A DNA stretch of 64,000 nt, from NCBI GenBank assembly GCA_963725425.1, contig CAVRYJ010000011.1, positions 62,001 to 126,000 on the forward strand. The letters run 5' to 3'. This DNA comes from Clostridium_I sp963725425. Its GTDB lineage: Bacteria; Bacillota; Clostridia; Clostridiales; Clostridiaceae. This document shows positions 17,833 through 26,984 of this stretch, one piece after another (position 1 is the first letter of the stretch; each line of letters begins with the position of its first letter). The position numbers and the translations under genes are program-made. The notes beneath the pieces were generated by a model. The model saw only the letters and a list, made by a program, of their open reading frames with translations, was not told the DNA's origin and made no database searches.

Positions 17833-18240
17833 TTACTGCTGCACAAAAGTAATTTGATTTACTGTTCCGTTAGCTGTTTTTGATACTGTAGACGCAAAAT
17901 TTGCAGTTGGTTCAATATATCCAGGTGCTGTTGGAACTGTTAAATTATAACTTGAAGAAGTGTAATTTATATTTGCACCATCTAGTGTTTCTACTCTAAC
18001 TCCAACAGTAGAAGTTGCTTTGCTACCTATAGCCGATATGACATCACTACCTTGTACTTGTGTATTGTCATAAGAGCTAAAACTTTGATTTGTTAAAGTA
18101 GTACTTATAGTTGTTGCCGTAGCCTTACTAGAAACCATCATTGGCTTTATTACAAAGAACATTAACATCATAAATGCTACAATTGCAAAAGCAATCAATA
18201 TGTGTGATACATCACTAAAAAATTCTGCTATCATTTTCAT
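17833..18240 (-). CDS. pilin-like protein, copy A (135 aa)
   Basis: The N-terminus has a short polar stretch, then a long hydrophobic helix (HILIAFAIVAFMMLMFFVI) and an extracytoplasmic domain of about 100 residues. The length, single N-terminal helix and position in the operon fit a major pilin. The usual Gly and Glu+5 prepilin cleavage motif is not visible. Its first 79 residues are identical to copy B (18328-18735); the C-terminal part differs (GVRVETLDGANIN and LTVPTAPG), then becomes nearly identical again. A GGAGG site precedes it, identical in both copies. Confidence 0.65.
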   Translation of the reverse strand: MKMIAEFFSDVSHILIAFAIVAFMMLMFFVIKPMMVSSKATATTISTTLTNQSFSSYDNTQVQGSDVISAIGSKATSTVGVRVETLDGANINYTSSSYNLTVPTAPGYIEPTANFASTVSKTANGTVNQITFVQQ

Positions 18241-18327
18241 AAAAATTCATTCCTCCAAAATATTTATTATTCAGGATACTACGCCTCCTATGGCTTTTTT
18301 TTAAATTAATAGTCGTTCATTTTTAAA

Positions 18328-18735
18328 TTACTGCTGCACAAAAGTAATTTTATTTACAGTACCATTTGCTGTTTTTGATAGTGTGGATTGAAAATTTGCA
18401 GTAGGTTCTATATATCCACTAACATTGGGATTTGTTAAATTATAACTTGAAGAAGTATAACTGATAGTTTGTCCATCAGCTGTTTCTACTACAACTGTAA
18501 GTGTAGAAGTTGCTTTGCTACCTATAGCCGATATAACATCGCTACCTTGTACTTGTGTATTGTCATAAGAGCTAAAACTTTGATTTGTTAAAGTAGTACT
18601 TATAGTTGTTGCCGTAGCCTTACTAGAAACCATCATTGGCTTTATTACAAAGAACATTAACATCATAAATGCTACAATTGCAAAAGCAATCAATATGTGT
18701 GATACATCACTAAAAAATTCTGCTATCATTTTCAT
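18328..18735 (-). CDS. pilin-like protein, copy B (135 aa)
   Basis: Tandem paralogue of the gene at 17833-18240, of the same length. The N-terminal 79 residues are identical. Differences cluster between residues about 80 and 115, with TLTVVVETADGQTISY and NPNVSGYIEPT in place of the copy-A segments. Upstream sequence including the ribosome site is also duplicated. It is the first of the two to be transcribed, directly after the 717-aa membrane gene. It may supply a second filament subunit or act as a template for gene conversion (inference). Confidence 0.65.
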   Translation of the reverse strand: MKMIAEFFSDVSHILIAFAIVAFMMLMFFVIKPMMVSSKATATTISTTLTNQSFSSYDNTQVQGSDVISAIGSKATSTLTVVVETADGQTISYTSSSYNLTNPNVSGYIEPTANFQSTLSKTANGTVNKITFVQQ

Positions 18736-18799
18736 AAAAATTCATTCCTCCAAAATATTTATTATTCAGGATACTATGCCTCCTATTGGGCTTTTTTTA

Positions 18800-20953
18800 T
18801 TAATAGTTGTTCATTTGTGAAATAGATTTCTGCATTGTAATAGTTTGTGTATACGCTACATAACCCATAGGGACTATGGTATATATGATTATAAAAATAG
18901 AAAGAGCAGCTTTACTAAGTCTGCTTCCAATGCTTATCCTATTTTCAATGATTTTATTGTTTCCCTCCTCCCTATTCTTAGCTTTATCATTTCTATAAGA
19001 GCTTAATGTTGCAAATGCCTGACTTACAGAAACATCATCAGCTTTGATTAAATTTTTTATTAGATTTTTAAATGGTTTAAAATCTACTCTGTCAATTAAA
19101 TTATTTAAAACTTCTTGTTCAGCTGTGTTTTCATTAAATGCTTCATAACTCTTTTCTTCCACATCAGAATTAGAACTTTGAAGTTGAGTAGCTGTAATAT
19201 TAATATCTTGAAATTCATCTACTTTAGTATCAGAAATAGCTTCTGTTAAAGCTTCTTTTGTACCCTTTTGGATATTAAAAATAGCCTGGTCAATTTGATT
19301 TTTAAATATCTTTCCGAATTTACTCATATAATCCAGTATCAGCTCAATAGATGTATTATCATAATTCATCAAAATAAGAATTATTGATTCATACATCATT
19401 ACTTCACTATCCATATTAAATTCAGTATTCTTTACTTTGAATTTCAAATATAATATAGGTATTTGAGCCGTAAAAAAAGACAGTATTAAGCAAATAACCA
19501 CTTCATACCATCTAATATATTGATTATTCAATTTTATTATTTTGTTATTTATATCATCAGTTAATGTTGTTAATGTTGTTTTATCATAGCTACCTGAAGC
19601 TTCTAATTTCTGCTTTATTGTAGCTGTAGTAAGATTACTTAAATTATTTACACCTACAGTTTTCATAAATTTACTTTCAACAGTATCTGTATCAAGTTGC
19701 TCTCCATCAGATACTCCTAAACTATTTGAATACTCTGATACATTGTCATTTATGATACTACTTCGATTTATAGTAAAAATTGCAAAAGTCATTGAGATAT
19801 AGAACACAAAAGAGATTAAGAATATTGCTATCTTTTGCACCTGTATCCAACTCATTTTTGTATTTTCCTGAGATTTATTAATTAAGTTTCTTAGTTTATA
19901 AAACTTCTTAGTTCCTTCTTTTGGTACTAAGAGGTTTACAAAACCATTTATTGGCTTGATTTTTAATACAGCTTCTTCTAAATAATGCTTTTTATCTTGT
20001 ATTAGAGTAGCTTCTGTCTCCATAAACTTTCTTACAACAAAATAGAAAGCAACTAGAATTATTGTTATAACTATTTTTATAACAAACCCCCAGCTGCTCT
20101 TATAAAAAGTATTAAGCATTGTAAGAAATGTATCTACAAACCACTGATATGGCTGAAAAAATAGCAGTGGGACTATACAAAGCATCGATACAGGTTTTAG
20201 ATAATAGTTTATTTTCTTTCTTTTGAAAATTTCCATATATATTAACTTGTTAAAATGTTTTAAATTTTCTAGGAATCCTGATTCTTCTTTTTCTAGTTTT
20301 GGATCACCATATTCCTTTGTCATATAACAATTAAGAGCTAAAAGCCTTAAATATTCGTTAGAACAGTCATTCATATAACTTTCAAGATTGTTTTCACTCT
20401 CTAATGCCTTTTTAACATCTTTCATGTGTTCTATATGCCTAACTACAAGATAGTTACCACTTTCAAGCTTGGCAGCTTCAAGTGGTTCATCCACATTATT
20501 TGAAAGTGGATAATCTGCATTCAGATCTTCATTATATTCATAAAGTCCTTCCAAAAGTTCTGTATTATTACCTATAAGCATTTCTAAAATTACACCTCTA
20601 AGATAATAGCAGAACACTGAAAGTATAATTGCTTGAAATATATTATCTCTATAGAATATGCACACACATATAAAAAGCCCTATACCTGCAATCCACGACA
20701 TTACAAAGTAAAGAGCTGCTTTATATCTTAGTATCCTATCTTCATAAAGATAATTGTCATATAATCTTTTTCTTATAGAAATTATCTCTTTATTTAAAAA
20801 AGGTATCCTCATAAGAATACCGTAAATACTATTAAATAAATTTATATTCTTCTTCCTAAGTTTTTCTCCATCTTTAGATTTATAATACATATTTATAAAC
20901 TTAACAACTAGAAATACAAATAGTGCAGCTGGAATTATAAATAGATATTTCAA
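18800..20953 (-). CDS. large multi-spanning membrane protein, TadB/TadC-like (717 aa)
   Basis: Hydrophobic segments occur near residues 2-20, 75-115, 250-275, 290-312, 370-395, 475-495 and 680-705, with large charged cytoplasmic stretches between. Two similar halves can be seen, each with paired membrane segments and a helical region. That would fit a fusion of the TadB and TadC platform proteins found as separate genes in other Tad systems. It lies directly after the CpaF/TadA ATPase gene with no gap. It probably forms the inner-membrane platform that couples ATP hydrolysis to subunit extraction. Confidence 0.65.
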   Translation of the reverse strand: MKYLFIIPAALFVFLVVKFINMYYKSKDGEKLRKKNINLFNSIYGILMRIPFLNKEIISIRKRLYDNYLYEDRILRYKAALYFVMSWIAGIGLFICVCIFYRDNIFQAIILSVFCYYLRGVILEMLIGNNTELLEGLYEYNEDLNADYPLSNNVDEPLEAAKLESGNYLVVRHIEHMKDVKKALESENNLESYMNDCSNEYLRLLALNCYMTKEYGDPKLEKEESGFLENLKHFNKLIYMEIFKRKKINYYLKPVSMLCIVPLLFFQPYQWFVDTFLTMLNTFYKSSWGFVIKIVITIILVAFYFVVRKFMETEATLIQDKKHYLEEAVLKIKPINGFVNLLVPKEGTKKFYKLRNLINKSQENTKMSWIQVQKIAIFLISFVFYISMTFAIFTINRSSIINDNVSEYSNSLGVSDGEQLDTDTVESKFMKTVGVNNLSNLTTATIKQKLEASGSYDKTTLTTLTDDINNKIIKLNNQYIRWYEVVICLILSFFTAQIPILYLKFKVKNTEFNMDSEVMMYESIILILMNYDNTSIELILDYMSKFGKIFKNQIDQAIFNIQKGTKEALTEAISDTKVDEFQDINITATQLQSSNSDVEEKSYEAFNENTAEQEVLNNLIDRVDFKPFKNLIKNLIKADDVSVSQAFATLSSYRNDKAKNREEGNNKIIENRISIGSRLSKAALSIFIIIYTIVPMGYVAYTQTITMQKSISQMNNY

Positions 20954-22774
20954 CTAGCTTACCTCCACTTCTTTTTTATTTTCTTCAAGCTGCTTCTCCA
21001 TTCTGAGAATAAAGTCTTTAAATTTCTCCTTATCTTCTTCGTGTAGATTTAACATTATGTCATTTTTCCTTTTATCACTGATTTTATTTACAACAACATA
21101 TTTGTTATGTATAAAATCATATCTAAAGATGTCAACAGCTCTATAGCTTCTCTTGTTTTTATTACTTATTGATATTCTTGCTAAAAGTCTAACCATTAAG
21201 TCTAATTTTTCTTCTTTCTTAGCTGAAGTATCATTCATACTAAGATTTGAATTACTGAATATATTTTCATCTTCTTCATCCTCAAATGTAACATATTCAG
21301 TAATTCTATCAGGGAATCTTTCTCCTTCAGCACCCTTATATAAATGTGTATTAAATGTCAATGCCCTTAATGCGGCCGTTTCAGCCCTTGCTTCATCCGT
21401 TGCTGCTCCTGTATTTATTAACCCATCTATGAACGCTGAAACAAGACCATGTGCAGTATTTGCATGGTGTGTCAGTAATATTGATTGTACAAGAGCAGAA
21501 ATTTTTATAACAAGCTTTATTATAGCATCCTCAGCCACTTCGGAAATTATTAACGTATCTCCATTAGATTTTTTAAGGGATTCGACCCCTTTTTCTGCAT
21601 CAATAGTATCTGTACTTTTGATTGTCATTATATTTCTTTTTTCTTCGATTGGTATTTTAAACCTTAAAAATGCTTCAAAGAAATCTTCCCACAGTCTAAG
21701 TGTTATGTTTGGATACATTCTCTTAATGTACGCAACTAAAAAAGTAGATTTTCCTGCTCCCTGTGGTCCTGTTATAGCCATAGATGAAAGTCCTTTAGCC
21801 GCAAAATCCTGAAACTCTTTTAATATTTCTGAATTTTCACCATTAAACAGTGTATCTATTTCTGGATCTTCATCAAACTTTCTTAAATAAAGACACCAAC
21901 CCTCTGCAAAAGGTGGACGGAATAGTGAAACTCTTGATAAGTCTACACTATACGTAAAACCAAACCCATCCTCCCTTGTAAGTTGTCCATTTTCTTTAGA
22001 TGCATACATTAGCTTACATATTCTTTCAAGTTCTCCTTGACTACGAAACCCAAGAAAATCCAGACAAATTTCCTTACCTTTAAAGTTAAGCCATATGCTA
22101 TCATAAGACATTTTATATTCTTTAAGTTTCTTTCCCATATTACGAATATTTATTTCAGAAAGTTTGCCTACAAACTCTATAGGTATTCCATCTAAACCAA
22201 GGCTAATTCCATTGACAGATTGATCTCTCATTTCATCTATTACTCCAAGACCTTTAGTCGTCTGATAAATTCGCTGAACTAAAATATTTAGTTTATCTTC
22301 AAAAGATAAAGTAATATTTTCTTTTTCATATATTTCTTCTATGTCTTTATCCATTATGCAGCATTGTGTTTTACCATTAATTTTCCTGAACTTATTAAGT
22401 TCATATTTTAAAACTAGATTTTGAAGACCAAATTCGTTAAATTCCTTAATGTAAATTGATAGAATTATATCAAATTTATCTGTATTATTTTTAGGATCAT
22501 CAAAGTCCATAATGTAATCTATATTCTCTTTAGCAACTCCATAGGAGTTAGTAAGTAAATCAGTTATATAGTTCTTCATGGCAAGTTTCGCTCCTAAATC
22601 ACCTTTACCACAAGCCTTAGATATTTGTATTATTTTCTGACGTCTAAATTCCTTTCTTTTATCATCTATTTCAAATTTCTTCAAATGCTCAAGATTTTCT
22701 GAAACATACTTTTCCAGTTTAATAAGAGAATATTTTTCCTTCTCTGCTTCAACAGTAATCTTTTTTCCTAGCAT
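20954..22774 (-). CDS. CpaF/TadA-family secretion ATPase (606 aa)
   Basis: A Walker A motif GPQGAGKST lies near residue 335, with a Walker B-like region and a TLIISEVAEDAII segment near 400, and LTHHANTAHG near 430. These are the hallmarks of type II/IV secretion and Tad pilus ATPases. The N-terminal third is long, helical and not conserved. It should power assembly of the filament from the cytoplasm. It stops one base before the platform gene and follows the ParA-like gene after 17 bases, in one leftward operon. Confidence 0.85.
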   Translation of the reverse strand: MLGKKITVEAEKEKYSLIKLEKYVSENLEHLKKFEIDDKRKEFRRQKIIQISKACGKGDLGAKLAMKNYITDLLTNSYGVAKENIDYIMDFDDPKNNTDKFDIILSIYIKEFNEFGLQNLVLKYELNKFRKINGKTQCCIMDKDIEEIYEKENITLSFEDKLNILVQRIYQTTKGLGVIDEMRDQSVNGISLGLDGIPIEFVGKLSEINIRNMGKKLKEYKMSYDSIWLNFKGKEICLDFLGFRSQGELERICKLMYASKENGQLTREDGFGFTYSVDLSRVSLFRPPFAEGWCLYLRKFDEDPEIDTLFNGENSEILKEFQDFAAKGLSSMAITGPQGAGKSTFLVAYIKRMYPNITLRLWEDFFEAFLRFKIPIEEKRNIMTIKSTDTIDAEKGVESLKKSNGDTLIISEVAEDAIIKLVIKISALVQSILLTHHANTAHGLVSAFIDGLINTGAATDEARAETAALRALTFNTHLYKGAEGERFPDRITEYVTFEDEEDENIFSNSNLSMNDTSAKKEEKLDLMVRLLARISISNKNKRSYRAVDIFRYDFIHNKYVVVNKISDKRKNDIMLNLHEEDKEKFKDFILRMEKQLEENKKEVEVS

Positions 22775-22791
22775 ATTGTCCTCCTTTTATA

Positions 22792-23667
22792 TCAATTTTG
22801 AGCTAAACTTTTAATCCTTGTTAGAATATCCTTATGTCCTAAAGGCATTTCATAGATATTCTTACTACTATTTTTATTACTATTTGACAATTCAAATAGT
22901 AAATTAGATATCTCATCAAGCTCATTAAAAAAGTCTTCATCTTCTTTTTTTCTAACATCAATGTTATTTTTATAGAAAAAATCAACCACATTATTACCAT
23001 TTATTGCATTTAAAAAGCTAGTATTATATGGAATAGTAAAGACATTTCCCTTATATTTAAACTTCTTGGCTATATACTTAGCAGAGCACTTACATTCAGC
23101 GTCATATCTTCCAAGCATTATTCCATAATTTTTTTCTTTAATGTATTTAAGATCACTCTTAAAAAAATCATCAAGCATTTTCTCATTTTGCTCTAGTGAT
23201 ACAAAAATAAAATCGGATTTCATTAAAATCTTTTTAGTTATCTCATTATCTAAACTTGAGTTAACATCTATAAATACCATGTCATAGCATTGTTTAGCAC
23301 TTTCTAATATTCTAGGTAAAGTACTTATTAAAGAATCATTGTATAACTCTCTACTAGCCTTCCCTGAGCCTGGAAGAAAAGATAATCTTTCATCAATAAT
23401 ACTTTTAGAAAAATTATCAAAATCTTCTATATCAATTTTTTTCTTTGAATAAATGGTATTTGAAATGGAATCTATACCATAATCTAAACTTTTAAGTATT
23501 TTTATATTCTGATTGTTAAAAAAAGCATTTGCCATTAAAGATTTCTCAAATTCACTATCAATAATAATGGAATTTGATTTATAGTTGAGTGCAAAATCTA
23601 AAGCGGTTGCAATACAATTAGACGTATTGCTTCTACCATGCAAATAGTTCCAAAACGAAAATATCAT
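22792..23667 (-). CDS. MinD/ParA-like protein with degenerate P-loop (291 aa)
   Basis: The fold signature MIFSFWNYLHGRSNTSNCIA...IIIDSEFEKSLMANAF and YDMVFIDVNSSLD match MinD/ParA/CpaE ATPases. The P-loop reads HGRSNTSN and lacks the catalytic Lys, so ATP hydrolysis is doubtful. A TadZ-like role in placing the machine at a cell site is plausible. It follows the CpaB gene by 12 bases. Confidence 0.65.
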   Translation of the reverse strand: MIFSFWNYLHGRSNTSNCIATALDFALNYKSNSIIIDSEFEKSLMANAFFNNQNIKILKSLDYGIDSISNTIYSKKKIDIEDFDNFSKSIIDERLSFLPGSGKASRELYNDSLISTLPRILESAKQCYDMVFIDVNSSLDNEITKKILMKSDFIFVSLEQNEKMLDDFFKSDLKYIKEKNYGIMLGRYDAECKCSAKYIAKKFKYKGNVFTIPYNTSFLNAINGNNVVDFFYKNNIDVRKKEDEDFFNELDEISNLLFELSNSNKNSSKNIYEMPLGHKDILTRIKSLAQN

Positions 23668-23679
23668 TATTTTTTCCTC

Positions 23680-24495
23680 CTATTTAGTAGTACTGTTTGC
23701 GAAATTCGGCTTAGTCTGACTTTGAAGTGTACTATTACTAATATTATTGTTATTGTTACTCAATTGTTGTGATGAATCGGAAACTATTTTTGAATTACTT
23801 GTAATCATTTTGTCTATATCGCTATTAAGCTGATATGTTACATCTGCTGCTGGTTGATTCTGTGGATCTGCATAAATAGTAGTATAAAGAGTACCACCTG
23901 TTAATGCTGCATCTACTGTAGCATTATTTTTTAATTTTCTTTCATTTTCTAAAATATTTATAACAATAGTATTAGAGTTTAATGCTAAAACTTTCTTTTT
24001 AGCAACAACTATATAATCACTTCCATCCTTTTTCTTCTCTCTTATGTCTACGTAGTCCCCAACCTTTAAGTTTTTACTTAAAGTAATATCCGAATAATCC
24101 TGATTTCTAAGGTCTGTAGTTACTACATTGTCTGTATCCGTAAAAAATGATGGTGTTAGCATTGTGTTTTTAGGTATATCTATCCTTGCTACCTTATCTA
24201 CATTAGAGTAATTAAGTAGAATCTTAGGTACTTTGGATTTATCCATTGGAATTTCTTTAAATTCTGAAGCATTCTTTGCCATATTTATTGTATCCCCTTG
24301 TTTTATTGGATTAGCTGCAACATATACCATTACCTCCTGTGATTGCTTTTCCTCTAAAGCTTCTCTTGCTTTTGATGTATTAATGCTTGTAGTAATAATG
24401 CTATAACTAACAAAGAATACAGCTGCTATAGCAAACATTACTCCAGCACCCTTAAAAAATTGAATTTTCTTTTCAGTGTCTTTAGAATAGATCAC
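23680..24495 (-). CDS. CpaB/RcpC-like pilus assembly protein (271 aa)
   Basis: One N-terminal membrane segment (about 15-35) is followed by an SAF-type domain (VAANPIKQGDTINMAKNASE...IPKNTMLTPSFF) and a second beta domain (LKVGDYVDIREKK). This is the standard layout of CpaB, a Tad component outside the cytoplasmic membrane. The C-terminal 45 residues are Asn/Ser/Gln-rich. It is directly downstream of the CpaE-like gene. Confidence 0.8.
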   Translation of the reverse strand: MIYSKDTEKKIQFFKGAGVMFAIAAVFFVSYSIITTSINTSKAREALEEKQSQEVMVYVAANPIKQGDTINMAKNASEFKEIPMDKSKVPKILLNYSNVDKVARIDIPKNTMLTPSFFTDTDNVVTTDLRNQDYSDITLSKNLKVGDYVDIREKKKDGSDYIVVAKKKVLALNSNTIVINILENERKLKNNATVDAALTGGTLYTTIYADPQNQPAADVTYQLNSDIDKMITSNSKIVSDSSQQLSNNNNNISNSTLQSQTKPNFANSTTK

Positions 24496-25866
24496 TTATT
24501 CATCCCTCCCAAAATAATTTTTTATTGCACTTAAATTTATTCCCATGTAATTTAATAAAGTTATTATTAAAACTACGACAAATAAAAACACTGCAAACTT
24601 TAAAAGCCTTGCAGTGTTCTTATTGGAAATATATTTTGTAAATGCACTTTTTAATATAAGCTTCTCCTTTCTTAGATATTTTCTAAAACTATTCTTTTTC
24701 CTCACCTCCCTTGCCTTTAAATAGTTCATAAGAACCTTGCATTCTTCATTTAACTTTTTGTTTTTATCAAATGGTGCATCTGATGTCCCCATAAAATCAT
24801 ATATATCTTCCCCAGGTACATGAGCTATGGTCATTATTTCATCTATTTCTAAAGCACTTAAGATGTTTTTTAAATCTTTAGTTGTATTACATTCTACATA
24901 ATTATTAATTAAAACTATTATATTCTGCTTATCACAAATCTTTATTATATCTTTTAGTAATTTTAAATTTTTTTGTATATTATATTCAGTAAGATCGAAT
25001 ATAATAATCACCTTATCACTTCGGTTAACTGCTTTAATTGTGTTTTTGATATTGCCAGTATTAGTGTCTATTATAATTATTTCATGTTTCATTCTACATT
25101 CAGTAATAAGTCTTTCCAGTTTATCTTCTCCAATTAGATTCAGTGCAGAACTTGAATTTGTGTAAACCGTTCTATTTTCTCCTAAATCTATAGCTAGTTC
25201 TTCTAATTTTACTTTACCAACCTGATTTAAATCTATATATTTATCATCATCTATTCCATAAAGTGCATTTGCACTGCTATCAGTGCTTATTAAAGCAGTT
25301 TTGTAATGATTATTACTAAATATCTTTTCAAGATTCCACGCTAAAAATGTTTTTCCATTGGAAACTCCTGAAACTATAGATATTGTACATTTATCTAGTT
25401 CTCTGATCCTTATCTCTTTTGCTACTTCAACTCTCCTTTCTACAGAAAATACTTTCTCATTTTCAACAATCTCAGCTTTTGTAGAAAATATAGAATATGA
25501 AAAATCTGCTGGATAATTGTCTATGCTGTTCTGTAATTTATCATCTATTTCAGAAAACTTCAAGAACACATTTACTTCTCTACTTACTAAAGCACTTATT
25601 AACTTTTTTTCGTTTGCTTCCTCATATGATTTTGTCAAAATGATTATTTTAATATTTCTCTTTTTCGCTTCATTTGCAATAGATATGAGGTCAGTTCCAT
25701 ACTCATCATCTAATAGTCTATTAATTACTATAATATCTGCATCCATAAAATCAATTAGATTAATTACTTTTGTTAATTCACTAGTGCTATCTATAATACT
25801 AATGTTACTAAGTTTTTTTATTCTATTTTCAATTTCGTCGTTTCCTACACACAAAAATACTTTCAA
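24496..25866 (-). CDS. CpaE-like ATPase with C-terminal membrane anchor (456 aa)
   Basis: Residues about 1-115 resemble a receiver domain (IIVINRLLDDEYGTD, KIIILTKSYEE). Residues about 150-390 are a ParA/MinD-type ATPase with a deviant P-loop SGVSNGKT and a Walker B-like IIIIDTNTGN. A hydrophobic C-terminal segment (FAVFLFVVVLIITLL) makes it a membrane protein, which is unusual for CpaE. The start is TTG at 25866 with GGAGGG eight bases before it. It is the first gene of the assembly operon. Confidence 0.75.
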   Translation of the reverse strand: MKVFLCVGNDEIENRIKKLSNISIIDSTSELTKVINLIDFMDADIIVINRLLDDEYGTDLISIANEAKKRNIKIIILTKSYEEANEKKLISALVSREVNVFLKFSEIDDKLQNSIDNYPADFSYSIFSTKAEIVENEKVFSVERRVEVAKEIRIRELDKCTISIVSGVSNGKTFLAWNLEKIFSNNHYKTALISTDSSANALYGIDDDKYIDLNQVGKVKLEELAIDLGENRTVYTNSSSALNLIGEDKLERLITECRMKHEIIIIDTNTGNIKNTIKAVNRSDKVIIIFDLTEYNIQKNLKLLKDIIKICDKQNIIVLINNYVECNTTKDLKNILSALEIDEIMTIAHVPGEDIYDFMGTSDAPFDKNKKLNEECKVLMNYLKAREVRKKNSFRKYLRKEKLILKSAFTKYISNKNTARLLKFAVFLFVVVLIITLLNYMGINLSAIKNYFGRDE

Positions 25867-25885
25867 AAACTATCCCTCCATATCT

Positions 25886-25897
25886 CCAAACGCTTGG
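25886..25897. repeat. CCAAACG(C/T)TTGG repeat, copy 4
   Basis: CCAAACGCTTGG. It is located 5' of the Tad-like operon, eight bases upstream of the first gene's ribosome site. The other copies lie downstream of genes. Confidence 0.6.
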
Positions 25898-25930
25898 AAT
25901 CTTACAAAGTAGCTAATTGTTACTTTCGAC

Positions 25931-25951
25931 CTCGCAGGGGCGACCTATTTC
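25931..25951. repeat. CTCGCAGGRGCGACC hairpin motif, copy 2
   Basis: CTCGCAGGGGCGACC, almost identical to the motif at 3160-3182. It lies between the small membrane-protein gene (25959-26075) and the first Tad-like gene. Confidence 0.5.
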
Positions 25952-25958
25952 ATACACC

Positions 25959-26075
25959 TTATTTTAATTTTTTTAGAAAACTACTATCCGCTTTACCTGC
26001 TGCATTACATAAGGATATTACTACAATTGCAACTAAAAAATATACTATTACAAAAGGAATTATCATTAACATCAC
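25959..26075 (-). CDS. small membrane protein (38 aa)
   Basis: GTG at 26075 (or ATG at 26072) follows GAGGGGG at about 8 (or 11) bases. The product has one hydrophobic segment (LMIIPFVIVYFLVAIVVISL) and a polar C-terminus. It begins the leftward operon that continues with the CpaE-like gene. It may be a leader or a small pilus component; the sequence does not decide this. Confidence 0.5.
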   Translation of the reverse strand: MMLMIIPFVIVYFLVAIVVISLCNAAGKADSSFLKKLK

Positions 26076-26135
26076 TTTAACTACCCCCTCGCATTTTATT
26101 ACGGTTAACATATAACTTAATATTTATAAAAACCA

Positions 26136-26173
26136 AAAGAGCTCCAGTATAATTAATTACACTTAAGCTCTTT
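26136..26173 (-). terminator. terminator after the HTH gene
   Basis: AAAGAGCT and AGCTCTTT arms with an inner AGTGTAATTAATTATACT extension. On the minus strand TTGGTTTTTAT follows. Confidence 0.6.
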
Positions 26174-26897
26174 AACTTATAATCTTATTCTTTAGATCTG
26201 GCAATTGAAACATTCCTAAAAGAAGTTTAAAAGCTTCTGTACTAGTAATCTTATAACCTTCATCTAATCCTATTTTATATAGAACTTTAGAGTGTTTTAA
26301 TAAAAATTCTAATTTACTTTCAGTTCTAATATTTCGTGTTATATATACATCTTTATTTCTATAATCTTTTTCCAGATAGACTATACATTCCTGCGGAATA
26401 AGAGAATTATTTATCTTACTTAATTCTTTTACAATTTTAGCATTTACATTAAAAACCAACTCTAAAGGCGTTAGTTCTATGTAAGAATTTGTAGGAGTAA
26501 AATATTTAGGAACATCTTTTGTAATTGCTCCTCTTGTTTCATCAAACTTTAATTTACCATTTACATGATTTTTATAAGAATGTCTACAACATAGTAAAAG
26601 AGAAAAAGCACTTATACTTTCATTATCATTTATTCCATATGTCTTAGCATCCATAATTTCCTTCAGATCATTTACATTTAATAAATGACTACTCTCCAAA
26701 ATAAATTCATCCTTTTTACTTTTGTTTCTTTTAACAGCTTTTTTATCTTTAAGTTCAGTACTCGCATGTCTTTTTAAAAACATTTTCAATGTACTCTCTT
26801 TTATATTCAGTGTACCTGAAATTTCCTTATACTTAAGTCCCTTTCTAAAAAGCTCCAATGCTTTCTCAATATCAAAAGTAGCCTTCCTTCCTGACAT
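26172..26897 (-). CDS. helix-turn-helix protein of unknown function (241 aa)
   Basis: The N-terminal 45 residues form a helix-turn-helix (DIEKALELFRKGLKYKEISGTLNIKESTLKMFL), like the HTH domains of resolvases and transposases. The rest is not recognised. It lies between an XRE regulator gene and the Tad-like operon, all leftward. It is a candidate regulator of that operon or a replication-associated protein. Confidence 0.5.
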   Translation of the reverse strand: MSGRKATFDIEKALELFRKGLKYKEISGTLNIKESTLKMFLKRHASTELKDKKAVKRNKSKKDEFILESSHLLNVNDLKEIMDAKTYGINDNESISAFSLLLCCRHSYKNHVNGKLKFDETRGAITKDVPKYFTPTNSYIELTPLELVFNVNAKIVKELSKINNSLIPQECIVYLEKDYRNKDVYITRNIRTESKLEFLLKHSKVLYKIGLDEGYKITSTEAFKLLLGMFQLPDLKNKIIS

Positions 26898-26984
26898 TTA
26901 ATGTTACCCCCTATTTGTGACTTTTTTTGTGATTTTTGACGGACTTCTAACCTAATACATACACCGCCTTTTCCCATCGTTATC

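Larger units (their letters stand above)
17833..18789. repeat. tandem duplication of a pilin-like gene and its leader (unit about 495 bp)
   Basis: The two copies are offset by 495 bases. Both include the leader with GGAGG and the shared string CAGGATACT, as well as the first 79 codons, at near-identity. Divergence is limited to a central coding segment. Confidence 0.8.

Noticed and set aside
8700..26000. c-di-GMP riboswitch in the Tad/adhesin leaders
   Set aside because: I looked for the GEMM core (ACGCAAAGC-type) on both strands. The only similar strings lie inside coding sequence of the pilin-like genes.
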